Shown: in pieces, positions 22,180 to 31,642 of the stretch
How positions within the stretch are numbered: the first letter of the stretch is position 1
How the letters are laid out: every line of letters begins with the position of its first letter
Assembly (NCBI GenBank): GCA_029244985.1
Contig: JAQWQD010000060.1
Coordinates: forward strand, 1 to 47,435
From: Gammaproteobacteria bacterium
Lineage (GTDB): Bacteria > Pseudomonadota > Gammaproteobacteria > Pseudomonadales > Pseudohongiellaceae
Length of the DNA: 47,435 bases
Reading direction: 5' to 3'
Notes under the pieces: model-generated
Databases searched by the model: none
What the model saw: only the letters and a program-made list of their open reading frames with translations
Told to the model about the DNA's origin: nothing
Made by a program: the position numbers and the translations under genes

Positions 22180-23757
22180 ATGAAATACGTCTCTATTGTT
22201 TTTACACTATATGCAGGTCTAATCGGTCTGAGTAATGCGCAAGAATTAGACTACCCTGACTCTTTTAATGAACCAATGGAATTGTTCCCAGACGCAATGG
22301 GGGATTTCTTTTTCCCAATCTCATCGGAAAATGATTTAGCTCAGGCCTATTTTAATCAAGGCTTTCAGTTAATGTATTCTTTTGCCAAGGAGGATGCAGT
22401 ACGATCATTTCAAGCCTCACACCTTGCAGACCCAGATTGCGCAGTTTGTTGGTGGGGGGAATCTTGGGCTTGGGGGTCATATTTAAATGGCGCCATGACT
22501 TCTGCGCAAGCACCCCGAGCTTATTTCGCTCTAAAACAAGCGCTGCTCCGTGTTGATTCGGCCACCGAAAAAGAGGCTGACATGATTCGCGCATTAGAAG
22601 TGCGCTACATTGAAAATTTTAATCCTGCGAATAGGCGAGTCCAAGACCAAGATTATGCAAACGCAATGGGAGAACTTGCCAAAAAGTATCCTGATGATTT
22701 AGATCTGGCTACACTTCATGGGGATGCACTTTTCCTTCTGGAAGAACGCAGAGGCTATCGATCTTTAGAAAATCCCAATGTAGTTCGAATACATAACATT
22801 TTCCTTTCAGTTCTCGAAAAAGACATAAGACATCCCGGTGCCTGCCATCTCCTAGTTCACGCAACAGAATCAACACCAACCCCCGAAATCGCAGCACCCT
22901 GCGCCAGATATTTAGGTGACACCATTCCAGGTGCGAGCCATATCAACCACATGCCAAGTCATACATGGAATGAGATGGGTCTTTGGCATGAAGCCGTTAG
23001 AGCTAATACTATTGCCTGGCATTCAGACCAGAAAGCAGCAATAGGCAAAGGCTTCGCAATCTACCCCACACACAACCTCACGATGCTCTATTACGCTGCC
23101 AGTATGGGTGGAGAAAGTGCTGTCGCAATTCAGGCCGCTAAAGATTTAGCGAAATTGAATCGTAATACGGCTATGCATGCGCTTGCTCTAATTAGATTTG
23201 GTCGATTCGACGAGGTATTAAAAGTTAGAGACAAGCCTAATGGTGAGATAAATATTAGTATGTATGATTTCTCTCAAGGTTATGCAGCACTAAAGCTAGG
23301 CAACATAGAGAAGGCCAAATCCATATCTAATGCCTTGTGGGAATTAACAAACACTACAACAGCAAGATTTAGATTTCATGCCGGCAAAGATATTGTAGGG
23401 ACTATGGCTGGAATTCTAGAAGGTGAAATAGCTTGGAGCGAGGGAAAAGTAGAGGCAGCGGCAGAGTCCTTTAAACGCGCTACGGACTATTACGAAAACC
23501 TTAACTATGACGAACCTGAGCCTCTACCTTTCTCACCCCGGCATTGGCTAGGTGCTGCCTATATGGAGTTAGGTGCCTACGATAAGGCTTTAGAACAATA
23601 CGAACTAGATTTAATCGAGCATCCGCATAATATCTGGGGTTTGTGGGGGACTAACCAGGCCCTCGATAAACTTGGCCGATCTGAATCAACCATCCAACAA
23701 GATCTGTTTGAAGCAAAATCTTATGCAGATATTTGGATACCGAGCACAAAACTATAA
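22180..23757 (+). CDS. Exported tetratricopeptide-repeat protein with His-rich signature
   Basis: The 525-residue product starts at ATG 22180 with a signal peptide (residues 1-20, ending SNA). An upstream in-frame TTG gives a less typical N-terminus. TPR-like helices occur near residues 55-120 and 430-510. A CAVC pair (87-90) is followed by WWGESWAWG. The central segment HPGACHLLVHATES (218-231) and GASHINHMPSHTW (251-263) carries six His, two of them adjacent to Cys. This signature is shared by a large family of bacterial TPR proteins of unknown function, and metal binding is a reasonable guess. It follows the AbgT gene by 70 bases. No specific function is proposed. Confidence 0.75.
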   Translation: MKYVSIVFTLYAGLIGLSNAQELDYPDSFNEPMELFPDAMGDFFFPISSENDLAQAYFNQGFQLMYSFAKEDAVRSFQASHLADPDCAVCWWGESWAWGSYLNGAMTSAQAPRAYFALKQALLRVDSATEKEADMIRALEVRYIENFNPANRRVQDQDYANAMGELAKKYPDDLDLATLHGDALFLLEERRGYRSLENPNVVRIHNIFLSVLEKDIRHPGACHLLVHATESTPTPEIAAPCARYLGDTIPGASHINHMPSHTWNEMGLWHEAVRANTIAWHSDQKAAIGKGFAIYPTHNLTMLYYAASMGGESAVAIQAAKDLAKLNRNTAMHALALIRFGRFDEVLKVRDKPNGEINISMYDFSQGYAALKLGNIEKAKSISNALWELTNTTTARFRFHAGKDIVGTMAGILEGEIAWSEGKVEAAAESFKRATDYYENLNYDEPEPLPFSPRHWLGAAYMELGAYDKALEQYELDLIEHPHNIWGLWGTNQALDKLGRSESTIQQDLFEAKSYADIWIPSTKL

Positions 23758-23782
23758 AATGCAAAGTTTGGCTATATAACCA

Positions 23783-26362
23783 TTAAGCCGAATTTCTAGA
23801 AGCATTAATATTACCAAAGAGGCTTCTTATTATCATATTTTCATACATCTCAATTTGCTCATCTTGAATTGAATCACTGTCATTCAATTCATTGATCCTC
23901 ATCAATGCAAATTGCTGGATAATTAGAAGTGGTAATACCACTCTTTGGCGTAAACCGATACTGTAACGGCTACCAGGATGGTCTTCCAGCAAAACTGTTT
24001 GACCTGATACTTTTAAGGCCATTTCCATACTCAGAGAATACTCATCATAAATGAGTTCCCAAAATACTCCGAATTTCTCATCGTTCTTCATGTACTTAGT
24101 CAGAGGAAAATTAGCTTTGCTCATACTCTGCATACTATTTCCAACAAGGGCACGAAAAAAACCTGACTCTTGATAGAGTGCGCGACACTCTTCTAATCTG
24201 CCCTGCTCTTCTAGAGCCTTCAGCGCTGTACCTAAACCAAAATATCCAGGAACATTCTGCTTTAATTGGCCCCAGGCACCAACAAAAGGAATAGCTCGCA
24301 GATCTTCAAATCGTAATTCTTGTCTAGAGCCGCGTTTTGTTGGGCGACTCCCAATATTAGATTGGCCATAGTAGTTGAGAGTGCTCATCTCTTCGAGATA
24401 TGGCAGAAAAAGCGGGTGAGATTTGAAATCCACGTACTTTTTATGGCTGTGCTCAGCAAGCTCTGACATCAGCATTCTCTGCTCAACAGTAAACTCTCTC
24501 TGTGTTCTATCATACAGGTTATTTTCTAGCCCAGCCGCCAACAGCTGTCTTAGGTTGTGGGTAGCACCAATTTTTGTTCCATAATAGGAGCTAATTGTCT
24601 GGCCTTGCACCGTTAATTGAATCTGGTTAGATTCAATATTCTTGCCTAGCGCGGCATAAAACTTGTAAGTGCTCCCTCCACCGCGCGCAGGAGGACCTCC
24701 TCGACCATCGAAGAAACACACTTCAATATTGTGCGACCTAGAAACTTTAGTTAAAGACTCTTTGGCCGAATAAATAGCCCAGTTAGCCATCAAATAACCA
24801 CCATCTTTTGTCCCATCTGAGAAACCCAACATGACCGTTTGTTTATTACCACGCCTTGCTAAGTGAGCCCGATATTCTGGCACACTATAGAGCACTCCCA
24901 TATTGGTGCCAGCGCTCTTTAGGTCTTCGATAGTTTCAAACAACGGGACTATATCGACTGTTAAATTATCTAAACTCCAGCCCGATAATTGGAATAGAGC
25001 AATTAATCTAGCGATGTCCAAAGGCTCGCGACAGTTGCTAATAATGTAACGATTGCACGCACGCTCACCATTGGATTCTTGAATTTCTTGAATGGTACGC
25101 AGTGAATCTATGGTGTCTCTTGCGATCGTTTCGCTCAATTTACTGGCATCAACCCTACTCGAAATACCAAGCAAAGCCTGAATTTGTTCTTTCTCCGTCA
25201 AGGTGGGAAAGTGACGCGGCAAAAGCTCACTATTGCTTGTAACTATGCTATCCAGAGTGCTCTGAAGCACTCGCGAATCTTGACGAATATCTAGACTGGC
25301 AAAGTGAAAACCAAAAGCAGTTATTTTACGTTTGAAAGAAATAAGCCTATCTACAAATAAACCCTGGAAATCTTTTTCTAATGTCTGCTGAATACTATTC
25401 AAATCTTGTATTAATGCTTCTGGGTTAGAAAAACAATCACCACGCTCGTGGGTTAGCTCGTTATACAACTGTTTCTCTACTGCTTCTATTTCGCTCGCAA
25501 CTCCAACAAAGCTTAAACGCCTTTTTAACTCACGCACTTCTTTGTGATAACACTCGACAATACGAGCCCGTAATTTATCTGCCACTTGACGAGTTATTGT
25601 TGTTGTTACAAAAGGATTCCCATCCCGATCTCCTCCAGGCCAAAAGCCAATGCTAAGAAGCTGATCTTGCGTCGCCTCTCGATCTTTTTGATAATCATTA
25701 AGATAATCCAGGACATCTCCAATAGCTGGATAAAATACATTACCTAAATACCAACTTAGCTGAACGGCTTCATCTAAAGGGGAAGGTTTTTCTTTTTGAA
25801 AAAAAGGCGTATTACCTAATTGTTGGAGCAGACTTCTCGCTAAGCCAATGTCATTCGCTTGAACCGCATCGGTAAGATCGGTAATGATCGCCAACACCGT
25901 ACCGGGGTAAAATTGAGTTGGGTGAGCCGTTAATATGACTCTAGCACCGAATGAAGCGAGTATGTTTTTCAGTTGTTCTTGTTGTCCTTCAGATACCACC
26001 CGCTCAGTTAGTTGTCGTAACTTATTAGACTCTTCTGTTCGATGAATTTTTTCATAAGCTGCATCTTCCAAGGCATCGATTAATACTACTTGCCTTTCTA
26101 TATACTGAATAATCTTAAACAGGAACTGTGCTTGCTTATGCTCATCTAGGTCTGGCCGATGGGACTTAAAAAACTCGTCTAATATTTGCTTGGGATTAAG
26201 CCCTACTTTAAGCCCTGCATGACTTGCTTCATCTAGCAAAGGAAGTAGTAGGCTCGTTTGCTCTACAGCATCTAAAGGCAAAGTTAAAAATAAGCTATTA
26301 TAGAGCTGATACTTTAACTCCACTAAATTTTCATAATGATCTTTTACGGGATTATCTGTCAT
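23783..26362 (-). CDS. ppc: Phosphoenolpyruvate carboxylase, divergent clade
   Basis: PEPC makes oxaloacetate from PEP and bicarbonate, refilling the TCA cycle. The 859-residue protein has the catalytic His in LTAHPTQ, GFWPGGDRDGNPFVT, LGFSDGTKDGGYL, FFDGRGGPPARGGG, and a C-terminus NINASRNSA equivalent to the family's ..MRNTG. It departs from E. coli-type enzymes around the SRP..R motif. Here it reads GSRPTKRGSRQE, then AIPFVGAWGQLKQNVPGY where most PEPCs have AIPW.FAWTQ. From memory, this variant resembles Bacteroidota enzymes. It is convergent with the TPR gene, with 25 bases between stops. Confidence 0.94.
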   Translation of the reverse strand: MTDNPVKDHYENLVELKYQLYNSLFLTLPLDAVEQTSLLLPLLDEASHAGLKVGLNPKQILDEFFKSHRPDLDEHKQAQFLFKIIQYIERQVVLIDALEDAAYEKIHRTEESNKLRQLTERVVSEGQQEQLKNILASFGARVILTAHPTQFYPGTVLAIITDLTDAVQANDIGLARSLLQQLGNTPFFQKEKPSPLDEAVQLSWYLGNVFYPAIGDVLDYLNDYQKDREATQDQLLSIGFWPGGDRDGNPFVTTTITRQVADKLRARIVECYHKEVRELKRRLSFVGVASEIEAVEKQLYNELTHERGDCFSNPEALIQDLNSIQQTLEKDFQGLFVDRLISFKRKITAFGFHFASLDIRQDSRVLQSTLDSIVTSNSELLPRHFPTLTEKEQIQALLGISSRVDASKLSETIARDTIDSLRTIQEIQESNGERACNRYIISNCREPLDIARLIALFQLSGWSLDNLTVDIVPLFETIEDLKSAGTNMGVLYSVPEYRAHLARRGNKQTVMLGFSDGTKDGGYLMANWAIYSAKESLTKVSRSHNIEVCFFDGRGGPPARGGGSTYKFYAALGKNIESNQIQLTVQGQTISSYYGTKIGATHNLRQLLAAGLENNLYDRTQREFTVEQRMLMSELAEHSHKKYVDFKSHPLFLPYLEEMSTLNYYGQSNIGSRPTKRGSRQELRFEDLRAIPFVGAWGQLKQNVPGYFGLGTALKALEEQGRLEECRALYQESGFFRALVGNSMQSMSKANFPLTKYMKNDEKFGVFWELIYDEYSLSMEMALKVSGQTVLLEDHPGSRYSIGLRQRVVLPLLIIQQFALMRINELNDSDSIQDEQIEMYENMIIRSLFGNINASRNSA

Positions 26363-26594
26363 TGATAATTACAATTCATGAAAGGTTTCAGAAAAGATTA
26401 GCAGCGGGGTCTAAGAATAACAGATTGCGTTTCTTATAAAAATCAAGACGTACTTGCCGTTTTATGCTAACAAAAAGAAGAAAGCAATATCGCCAGTTAT
26501 TAAGCTCTGATTTAAGCTTAAAGCTTTTACTCTGTACCCAGCTTTGCTTTAATCCATACTATCGATTTATCCCAATGAAAAATACCAAGACCCA

Positions 26595-27041
26595 ATGCCA
26601 AAACTAGCCATTCAACAAGCTTCTTCTTTGCCCAGACCTATTGTTGCTTTAGTAGTGACAGCTATTCTATGGGTTTTTTCTTCGTTAGCAGCTGGGTCCG
26701 AATCAAGAGCAATTGAAGCTGCCGAATCCTCAGAATGGGGCTGGAATCTAATAATTGCAGTCATAGTTATCGCAATTTCTTCTGCCAGCGCCGCATTACC
26801 TATCGCGGCAAGCAAGCAATGGACAGGTAATTGGCGCGTTTCAGCAATTACACCGCTTGCTGTGTTACTGCTGTGGATTGCGATCATCGTATTCGGACGT
26901 CTGCAATGTTCTGATTCGCATCAACTCTGGCCGTTTGAAATATTCACCTGGGCAATGCTCAATATGATTTATATGGTCGCCGTTATGACAGTGAAGAGGG
27001 TACTAGATAAGGCAGATCAAGAGAAATCCCTAACAGATTGA
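26595..27041 (+). CDS. Small multi-span membrane protein, unknown
   Basis: Not recognised. The 148-residue product has about four hydrophobic stretches (near residues 16-33, 50-70, 83-103 and 112-132), with a positively charged C-terminal tail. No catalytic motif is visible. A single Cys lies between the third and fourth segments (RLQCSDSH). It is divergent from ppc and convergent with glpE, with 232 bases upstream that may hold promoters for both it and ppc. Coding is supported by the regular membrane pattern and an uninterrupted frame. Confidence 0.6.
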   Translation: MPKLAIQQASSLPRPIVALVVTAILWVFSSLAAGSESRAIEAAESSEWGWNLIIAVIVIAISSASAALPIAASKQWTGNWRVSAITPLAVLLLWIAIIVFGRLQCSDSHQLWPFEIFTWAMLNMIYMVAVMTVKRVLDKADQEKSLTD

Positions 27042-27051
27042 TAAATCCCTC

Positions 27052-27372
27052 TTAATATATTTTCCAAGCTTCATAACCCCCATCCAAGCTGTAGGTTTGT
27101 ACAAAGCCTTGCTCTGCAAGATATGCCGCCGCACCCTGACTCATATGACCGTGATAACAATACACCAAAAGCGGAGCGTCAAGGTCAGCTTCTTCAATAA
27201 ATTGTTGTAAATTTCCATTGTGAAGATGCAGTGCTGCGCCAATATGCCCTGCCGCAAAAGACTCGTCATCTCTAATGTCTACGATTTGGATAGGTTTCTT
27301 CGGATCACTTCCCGATTCAAGTGGCGACAGCATTTTACGTGCTGCCTCAATATTTATTCTGTTAAAATTCAT
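27052..27372 (-). CDS. glpE: Single-domain rhodanese, thiosulfate sulfurtransferase GlpE type
   Basis: GlpE moves sulfane sulfur from thiosulfate to cyanide or thioredoxin. The 106-residue protein is close in length to E. coli GlpE (108) and aligns through [20 protein letters not shown], the active-site loop [16 protein letters not shown] with its catalytic Cys, and [10 protein letters not shown] at the end. It is cytoplasmic. There is no glp gene near it, so the glycerol link of the E. coli name does not apply. It may share sulfur traffic with cysH and mnmA in the same cell. Confidence 0.9.
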   Translation of the reverse strand: MNFNRINIEAARKMLSPLESGSDPKKPIQIVDIRDDESFAAGHIGAALHLHNGNLQQFIEEADLDAPLLVYCYHGHMSQGAAAYLAEQGFVQTYSLDGGYEAWKIY

Positions 27373-27661
27373 ATCTATTCCGCTGTTAAAAAATTAAATA
27401 CTTGAGCATCAACCTTTAACAGGTTCCAGCATGAAGAAAAAATCATATACGATTCTATCTGAGATCAGAATATTTTGAGGAATATACAGGCGACGAATTC
27501 ATTACCTTCCCATCCTAGCGACTTTATCAGCAAGCGTTCTCTAAAGTTTATACTCAATATATCAGTAGAGTAAATTTTCAAAGCTTTATAAGAAATCTCA
27601 AGATTATGTATTCTTTAAAGGTCTTTCCAAATAAAAATAATTTCTCCTGAGTACGATCACT

Positions 27662-29080
27662 CTAATGAAAAGCGATTACTCCAAGCACTAAGAAGCACAG
27701 GGTAGCGATTGTGGCCGCAATCAAGGCGTAAGGTAATTGTGTTCGTACGTGGTCAATATGATCTGTAGCTGATGCCATCGATGCAACTACAGTAGTGTCA
27801 CTAATAGGTGACGCATGATCACCAAATACAGCCCCAGACAAGACTGCCGCGAGAAATAAAGCTGGATCTAACCCAAGTGAGATCGAAATCTGCATTGCAA
27901 GAGGAATCATGATGGCAAAAGTCCCCCAACTGGAACCTATTGAAAATGCGATTGCACTTGACACCAAAAACAGCAAAGGCAACAACAAGACTTTGGGAAG
28001 TGTCTCTTCTGCTAACCCCGCAACATAAACCCCGGTGCCAAGCAAATTTGCAACATCTCCGAGTGCTAAAGCGAAAAGCAAAATCATTGCAACAGGCAAA
28101 AGACCCCCTGCTCCTTTTAAAAAAGTTAGCATTAGCTCATCTATAGTAGACCGCTTGGCTTGTAAAACTATTGTCCAAGAAACTAGTAAAGCAAAAAGGA
28201 CTGACCATAATACTGATGTAGAACCGGAGCCATCACTTATAACACCATCACCTGTAATATATAAACAAACAGGCATAGCGAACACCATGGCGAGAATTGG
28301 CATTATCATGAATCGCGCTTTATCTTCAGGTCCTTTAGATTCTTGAGAAGATAGAATTGTTGGATCAACCATAGGCGTAGCATTGGGCCACAATAAAGAT
28401 CCTTTTTCTGTTCTTTCTTGCGCAGCCTTCATAGGCCCAATATTGATATTTCTCCAGATGACTATCGCAGAAAATATCACCACAGTAATCGGATAAAAAT
28501 TCAAAGGAATCGCTGCAACAAATACCTGTAGAGGGTTTTCGATATCGGCTGAAGCAGTGAGGCTGATAATAATTGCCCCCCAAGCATTAAGAGGAATCAG
28601 TATACATATTGGCGCCGAAGTTGAGTCAATAATATAGGCCAGTTTCTCTCTGGCAATTTTATAACGATCAAACAAAGGCCTTGAAATTGATCCCGCAACA
28701 AGCAACGTGATATTTGATTCAATAAAGACAACAACGCCTATAAAATAGGCTAACCATCGTGCCTTGCCGGGATTATCAACCCAACTTTTATTTTCGAGCA
28801 GATAGATGAAACCTCGAACGCCTCCTGTTCTCTCGATAGTGGCAATCAAGCCTCCGATGATAAGCGTAAAAATCAGAACCCGTGTATCTCCCGCATCACT
28901 GAAGACTGTGATTATTCCATCTATACCAAGCGCTAACCCTGAGAGTGGATTAACTGATGCAAATAGACAATAGCCAATCCAAATACCTATGCTCAGAGAA
29001 ATAATTACCTGACGCGTTAGAATCGCCAAAAGGATAGCCAACAAAGGCGGCACAACAGACAAAAAATTTGGCTCGTACAT
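27662..29080 (-). CDS. NhaC family Na+/H+ antiporter
   Basis: The 472-residue protein has about 11-12 hydrophobic segments. It carries features of the NhaC-type antiporter family: the ILTRQVIISLSIGIWIGY start, GDTRVLIFTLIIGGLIATIERTGG, a VFIESNITLLVAGSISRPL segment, SIGSSWGTFAIMIPLAMQI, and AVFGDHASPISDTTVVASMAS with the conserved Asp residues. Likely role is sodium export in exchange for protons, fitting a marine lifestyle. Related carriers move other organic ions, so the substrate is inferred. It is divergent from the Tat-exported gene at 29283. The 289-bp stretch downstream (27373-27661) shows nothing notable. Confidence 0.88.
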   Translation of the reverse strand: MYEPNFLSVVPPLLAILLAILTRQVIISLSIGIWIGYCLFASVNPLSGLALGIDGIITVFSDAGDTRVLIFTLIIGGLIATIERTGGVRGFIYLLENKSWVDNPGKARWLAYFIGVVVFIESNITLLVAGSISRPLFDRYKIAREKLAYIIDSTSAPICILIPLNAWGAIIISLTASADIENPLQVFVAAIPLNFYPITVVIFSAIVIWRNINIGPMKAAQERTEKGSLLWPNATPMVDPTILSSQESKGPEDKARFMIMPILAMVFAMPVCLYITGDGVISDGSGSTSVLWSVLFALLVSWTIVLQAKRSTIDELMLTFLKGAGGLLPVAMILLFALALGDVANLLGTGVYVAGLAEETLPKVLLLPLLFLVSSAIAFSIGSSWGTFAIMIPLAMQISISLGLDPALFLAAVLSGAVFGDHASPISDTTVVASMASATDHIDHVRTQLPYALIAATIATLCFLVLGVIAFH

Positions 29081-29282
29081 GACCTTTTTGTTTCCTTTTC
29101 AGCGGGTTTTTCGGCGGCAATGCTCGCCCACAGTGATACTTGTTGAGTATAGAGAATCCATCTCAAATCTGTAATCATTAAATTAGGCCTAAAAGCCATG
29201 GCTTGGGTTCAAATTTTGTGTTACATCTATTCGAGTCAGAAGATAACCTTGCGAGTTTTCATCCCCGAAGGAGGTATGAGAT

Positions 29283-30068
29283 ATGGATCGCCGATCTTTC
29301 CTAAGCAACATGAGTGCTGCGACAGTAGCTTCTATAACTGGAGCCAGCACACTTAGTGCTAAAGCTGACGCCCTCGAAGATGCCATGAGCGACGAGCTCG
29401 ACAAACGTATCGCCACGCCTTGGTTTTGCAGTATCGACCCCACGCCTGAACCAGTCGCTGGAGATACCAGGCCTTGGTATCAGCATGACGACCCGCGACT
29501 ACCAAAAATGCCAGAAGCGCCTACGCTTATCGATTTCTTTAAACTCCGATTTGCTCCAGCCAATCACGTGCTGCAAAGCGCGAGGTTGGCCAAAGTAAAT
29601 GGCATGGATGAAAAAATAATTTTAGCTTGCCTCTTACATGATATTTGCGTTGGGAATTTTATTCGTACTGATCACGGATATTGGTGTGCACAGATGGTTG
29701 CACCCTACGTCGATGAAGAAGTGGCCTGGGCAATAGAAAAACATCAAGCCTTGCGATTTTTCGCCGATGAATCTGTAGGCTATGAGTATCCCGATCAATA
29801 CATACAATTTTTTGGCGCAGACTATAAACCCGAACCGTACATCATTCAAGCCTGGGAAGAAGCTAAAAAACATCGCTGGTACATGACATCCCGTCTGATT
29901 ACTCTAAACGATCTATATTCTTTTGAAGAAGGAGTTGTAGTAGACGTAGATGATTTTACCGACATAATCGGACGCCACTTCAGACAGCCTAAAGAAGGTT
30001 TAGGGTTCGATGGATCGCCTGTCGCGCATATGTGGCGCAGCATGATATGGCCAAATAACTTTTTGTAA
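29283..30068 (+). CDS. Tat-exported HD-domain protein, possible di-metal oxygenase
   Basis: The 261-residue product begins MDRRSFL, a textbook twin-arginine motif, followed by a hydrophobic stretch ending near ALA-like residues 25-31. The mature part has H95, the HD pair H119-D120 (CLLHDI), H131, H154 (IEKHQALRFF) and D210 (RLITLND). The order H...HD...H...H...D is the ligand pattern of HD-fold mixed-valent di-iron oxygenases such as PhnZ and inositol oxygenase, and also of many HD phosphohydrolases. A strong AAGGAGG lies about 8-10 bases before the ATG. The Tat signal suggests the metal is loaded before export. The substrate is unknown. It is divergent from the NhaC gene. Confidence 0.75.
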   Translation: MDRRSFLSNMSAATVASITGASTLSAKADALEDAMSDELDKRIATPWFCSIDPTPEPVAGDTRPWYQHDDPRLPKMPEAPTLIDFFKLRFAPANHVLQSARLAKVNGMDEKIILACLLHDICVGNFIRTDHGYWCAQMVAPYVDEEVAWAIEKHQALRFFADESVGYEYPDQYIQFFGADYKPEPYIIQAWEEAKKHRWYMTSRLITLNDLYSFEEGVVVDVDDFTDIIGRHFRQPKEGLGFDGSPVAHMWRSMIWPNNFL

Positions 30069-30169
30069 AACTCTACTAACTAATGGCGCGCTTAGTATCA
30101 CTACGTCGCAATCTAAATATGTTTTGGAAACGTCATTTCGATATCAGAGGCAACGAAAAGGGATAGATT

Positions 30170-30637
30170 GTGAAAGCTTGGAAATTTTTTGTTGCTCTTG
30201 CTTCTGTGGCTCTTATTGCTTTAATAGTTCGCTTACCTATCGCAACGACGCCTGGTTTTTTCATTGGTGGGAACGCAAGCCCAACTCCAGCTATGTGGCC
30301 GGACACTTCGTCGATACATGAAATAAAATTGCGAGTGAAAGGCACAATTCCTAGGGTTGTAATAATTTGGTTTGTAGCAGTCGATAACGAATTATATATA
30401 GTTGGAGAAACTGATAGTGGCTGGGTCTCAATGTTAAAAAACGGCGACCTCGTTCAAATGCGATTACAGGATTCGACCTACTCTTTACAGGCTAATACTG
30501 TTAATGCAGGTGGAGAAGAAATTCTCCACCATTGGTTAGTTAAATATGAGGCAGACTATCCAGAATTTGTTAATACTTCTGCATCCGAAGATTTTCTAGA
30601 ATACTCGTCGATCTATAGACTCTCAAGAGTCAACTAA
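30170..30637 (+). CDS. Membrane-anchored protein of unknown function, possibly flavin split-barrel
   Basis: The 155-residue product starts at GTG 30170, preceded by AAGGGAT, and opens with one hydrophobic helix (about residues 5-24) that could be an anchor or uncleaved signal. The rest alternates short strands: IKLRVKGTIPRVVIIWFVAV, ELYIVGETDSGWV, LVQMRLQDSTYSLQA. This pattern of paired strands and W-V-x-M resembles pyridoxamine-oxidase-like or F420/flavin-binding split barrels, but no motif is decisive. It follows the Tat-exported gene by about 100 bases in the same direction. Confidence 0.6.
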   Translation: MKAWKFFVALASVALIALIVRLPIATTPGFFIGGNASPTPAMWPDTSSIHEIKLRVKGTIPRVVIIWFVAVDNELYIVGETDSGWVSMLKNGDLVQMRLQDSTYSLQANTVNAGGEEILHHWLVKYEADYPEFVNTSASEDFLEYSSIYRLSRVN

Positions 30638-30739
30638 TTGAAAACTATACACACGGTCTAACCGGTCACTTTTTCGCAAAAAATATTTTCAAACAAACAT
30701 AACCGACTTTTCTAGCTATTTTCTACAAACCGATTTAGC

Positions 30740-30771
30740 ACTGTCCTAGTTATAAATATAACCAGGACAGT
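30740..30771. repeat. 32-base near-perfect inverted repeat between convergent genes
   Basis: ACTGTCCT at 30740-30747 pairs with AGGACAGT at 30764-30771. After one A/C mismatch the stem continues as GTTAT/ATAAC around an AAAT loop: 13 of 14 arm positions pair. It sits between convergent genes ending at 30637 and 30821. Neither side has a T-tract, so it is not a standard intrinsic terminator. It could still block both transcripts, protect a 3' end, or be a recombination or protein-binding site. Confidence 0.6.
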
Positions 30772-30820
30772 TATAGAACAAGTACAACGATTGGCTCAGT
30801 CCTATTTAATCGAACTACTG

Positions 30821-31204
30821 CTAAGCCCGAAAAACAGAACCAGACCAAGTAAGTGTCTCTAAAGAGATATGACTCTCTGTAGTGATATTACCTTCCTTAG
30901 AATCCCGACCGCGCATGCTTAATTCCCATTCATGTTTACCATCTTTTTTCCAAGTACCTTCTTGAAAGCCGATAACTCTCGAGCCATCAGGAAGGAAACC
31001 TTCGCCAGCCCAGCTAATTTCACCAGAGTCCACATCAGGATCGTTGATATTCCATGTCACCGTTAATGAGCCATAAACAGCTCCATATATTTCCATGTCA
31101 CCTTCTGACTCCCAATTAGATTTCTCGACTAAATTATCATCGCCATCTCTAGAAAAAGAACTGCCTTTGTGTTTCAGTTCGAAGTCCGCTATTTTTTCTG
31201 CCAT
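30821..31204 (-). CDS. Small soluble beta-rich protein, unknown
   Basis: Not recognised. The 127-residue product has no signal or membrane segment. It is rich in Gly, Ser, Asp, Glu and Trp, with alternating polar and aromatic residues typical of a beta-barrel or sandwich: MEIYGAVYGSLTVTWNI, GEISWAGEGFLPDGS, QEGTWKKDGKHEWELSMRG, and LTWSGSVFRA. The segment order suggests a small barrel like the DUF3224 or lipocalin-like folds, which is only a resemblance. The start ATG (31204) is followed by an ordinary soluble N-terminus. Upstream lies a long gene-free gap. Confidence 0.55.
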   Translation of the reverse strand: MAEKIADFELKHKGSSFSRDGDDNLVEKSNWESEGDMEIYGAVYGSLTVTWNINDPDVDSGEISWAGEGFLPDGSRVIGFQEGTWKKDGKHEWELSMRGRDSKEGNITTESHISLETLTWSGSVFRA

Positions 31205-31642
31205 GTGTAATTCCTTTTTGTTAATTTTTTAAGAACATGAAAAACTACTACTTTTATAGCCTATTTGCTATCTCTTACATTCCACTAAGATATTTCTACA
31301 CTCGAAGACTGTTTTAGAGTCCCGAATGAAGATTAGAATTCTCAATCAAAATTGGCAGAAAATACTCTTCAATAGGCTGTTAAAATCTTTATAATTGAGA
31401 ACTTTTATATTTCTAAAGAGAGTTTTATGGACTTCTAGACAACAGTTTTTCCCTTCCGGCTATATATCTATACTCAACACAACTCCAGACGAATGCGTTG
31501 AGTTATTAAGCCCACCCGCTATCTGACTTACTAGATGCTATTCTAGACAAGAAATCACTTCTCTATTATTAAACCATCTTTCTGGGCCTTTAGTGCCCAC
31601 TTTAAATCTCTATAAAAAGTAACTTCACACGAGGACGAAATC
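31205..31642. other. 438-bp gene-free interval with a 9-bp-arm hairpin
   Basis: AT-rich, with no ORF that looks coding on either strand. It separates the divergent genes at 30821 and 31643 and so should hold both promoters. A stem-loop ACTCAACAC (31472-31480) / GCGTTGAGT (31495-31503), with one mismatch and a 14-base loop, lies about 140 bases before the plus-strand gene. No tRNA, phage or transposase remnants were seen. Confidence 0.5.

Noticed and set aside
31368..31380. 13-base direct repeat TTCAATAGGCTGT, also at 43591-43603
   Set aside because: Pairs of 13-base matches are expected by chance in 47 kb, and neither copy has associated structure suggesting att sites.
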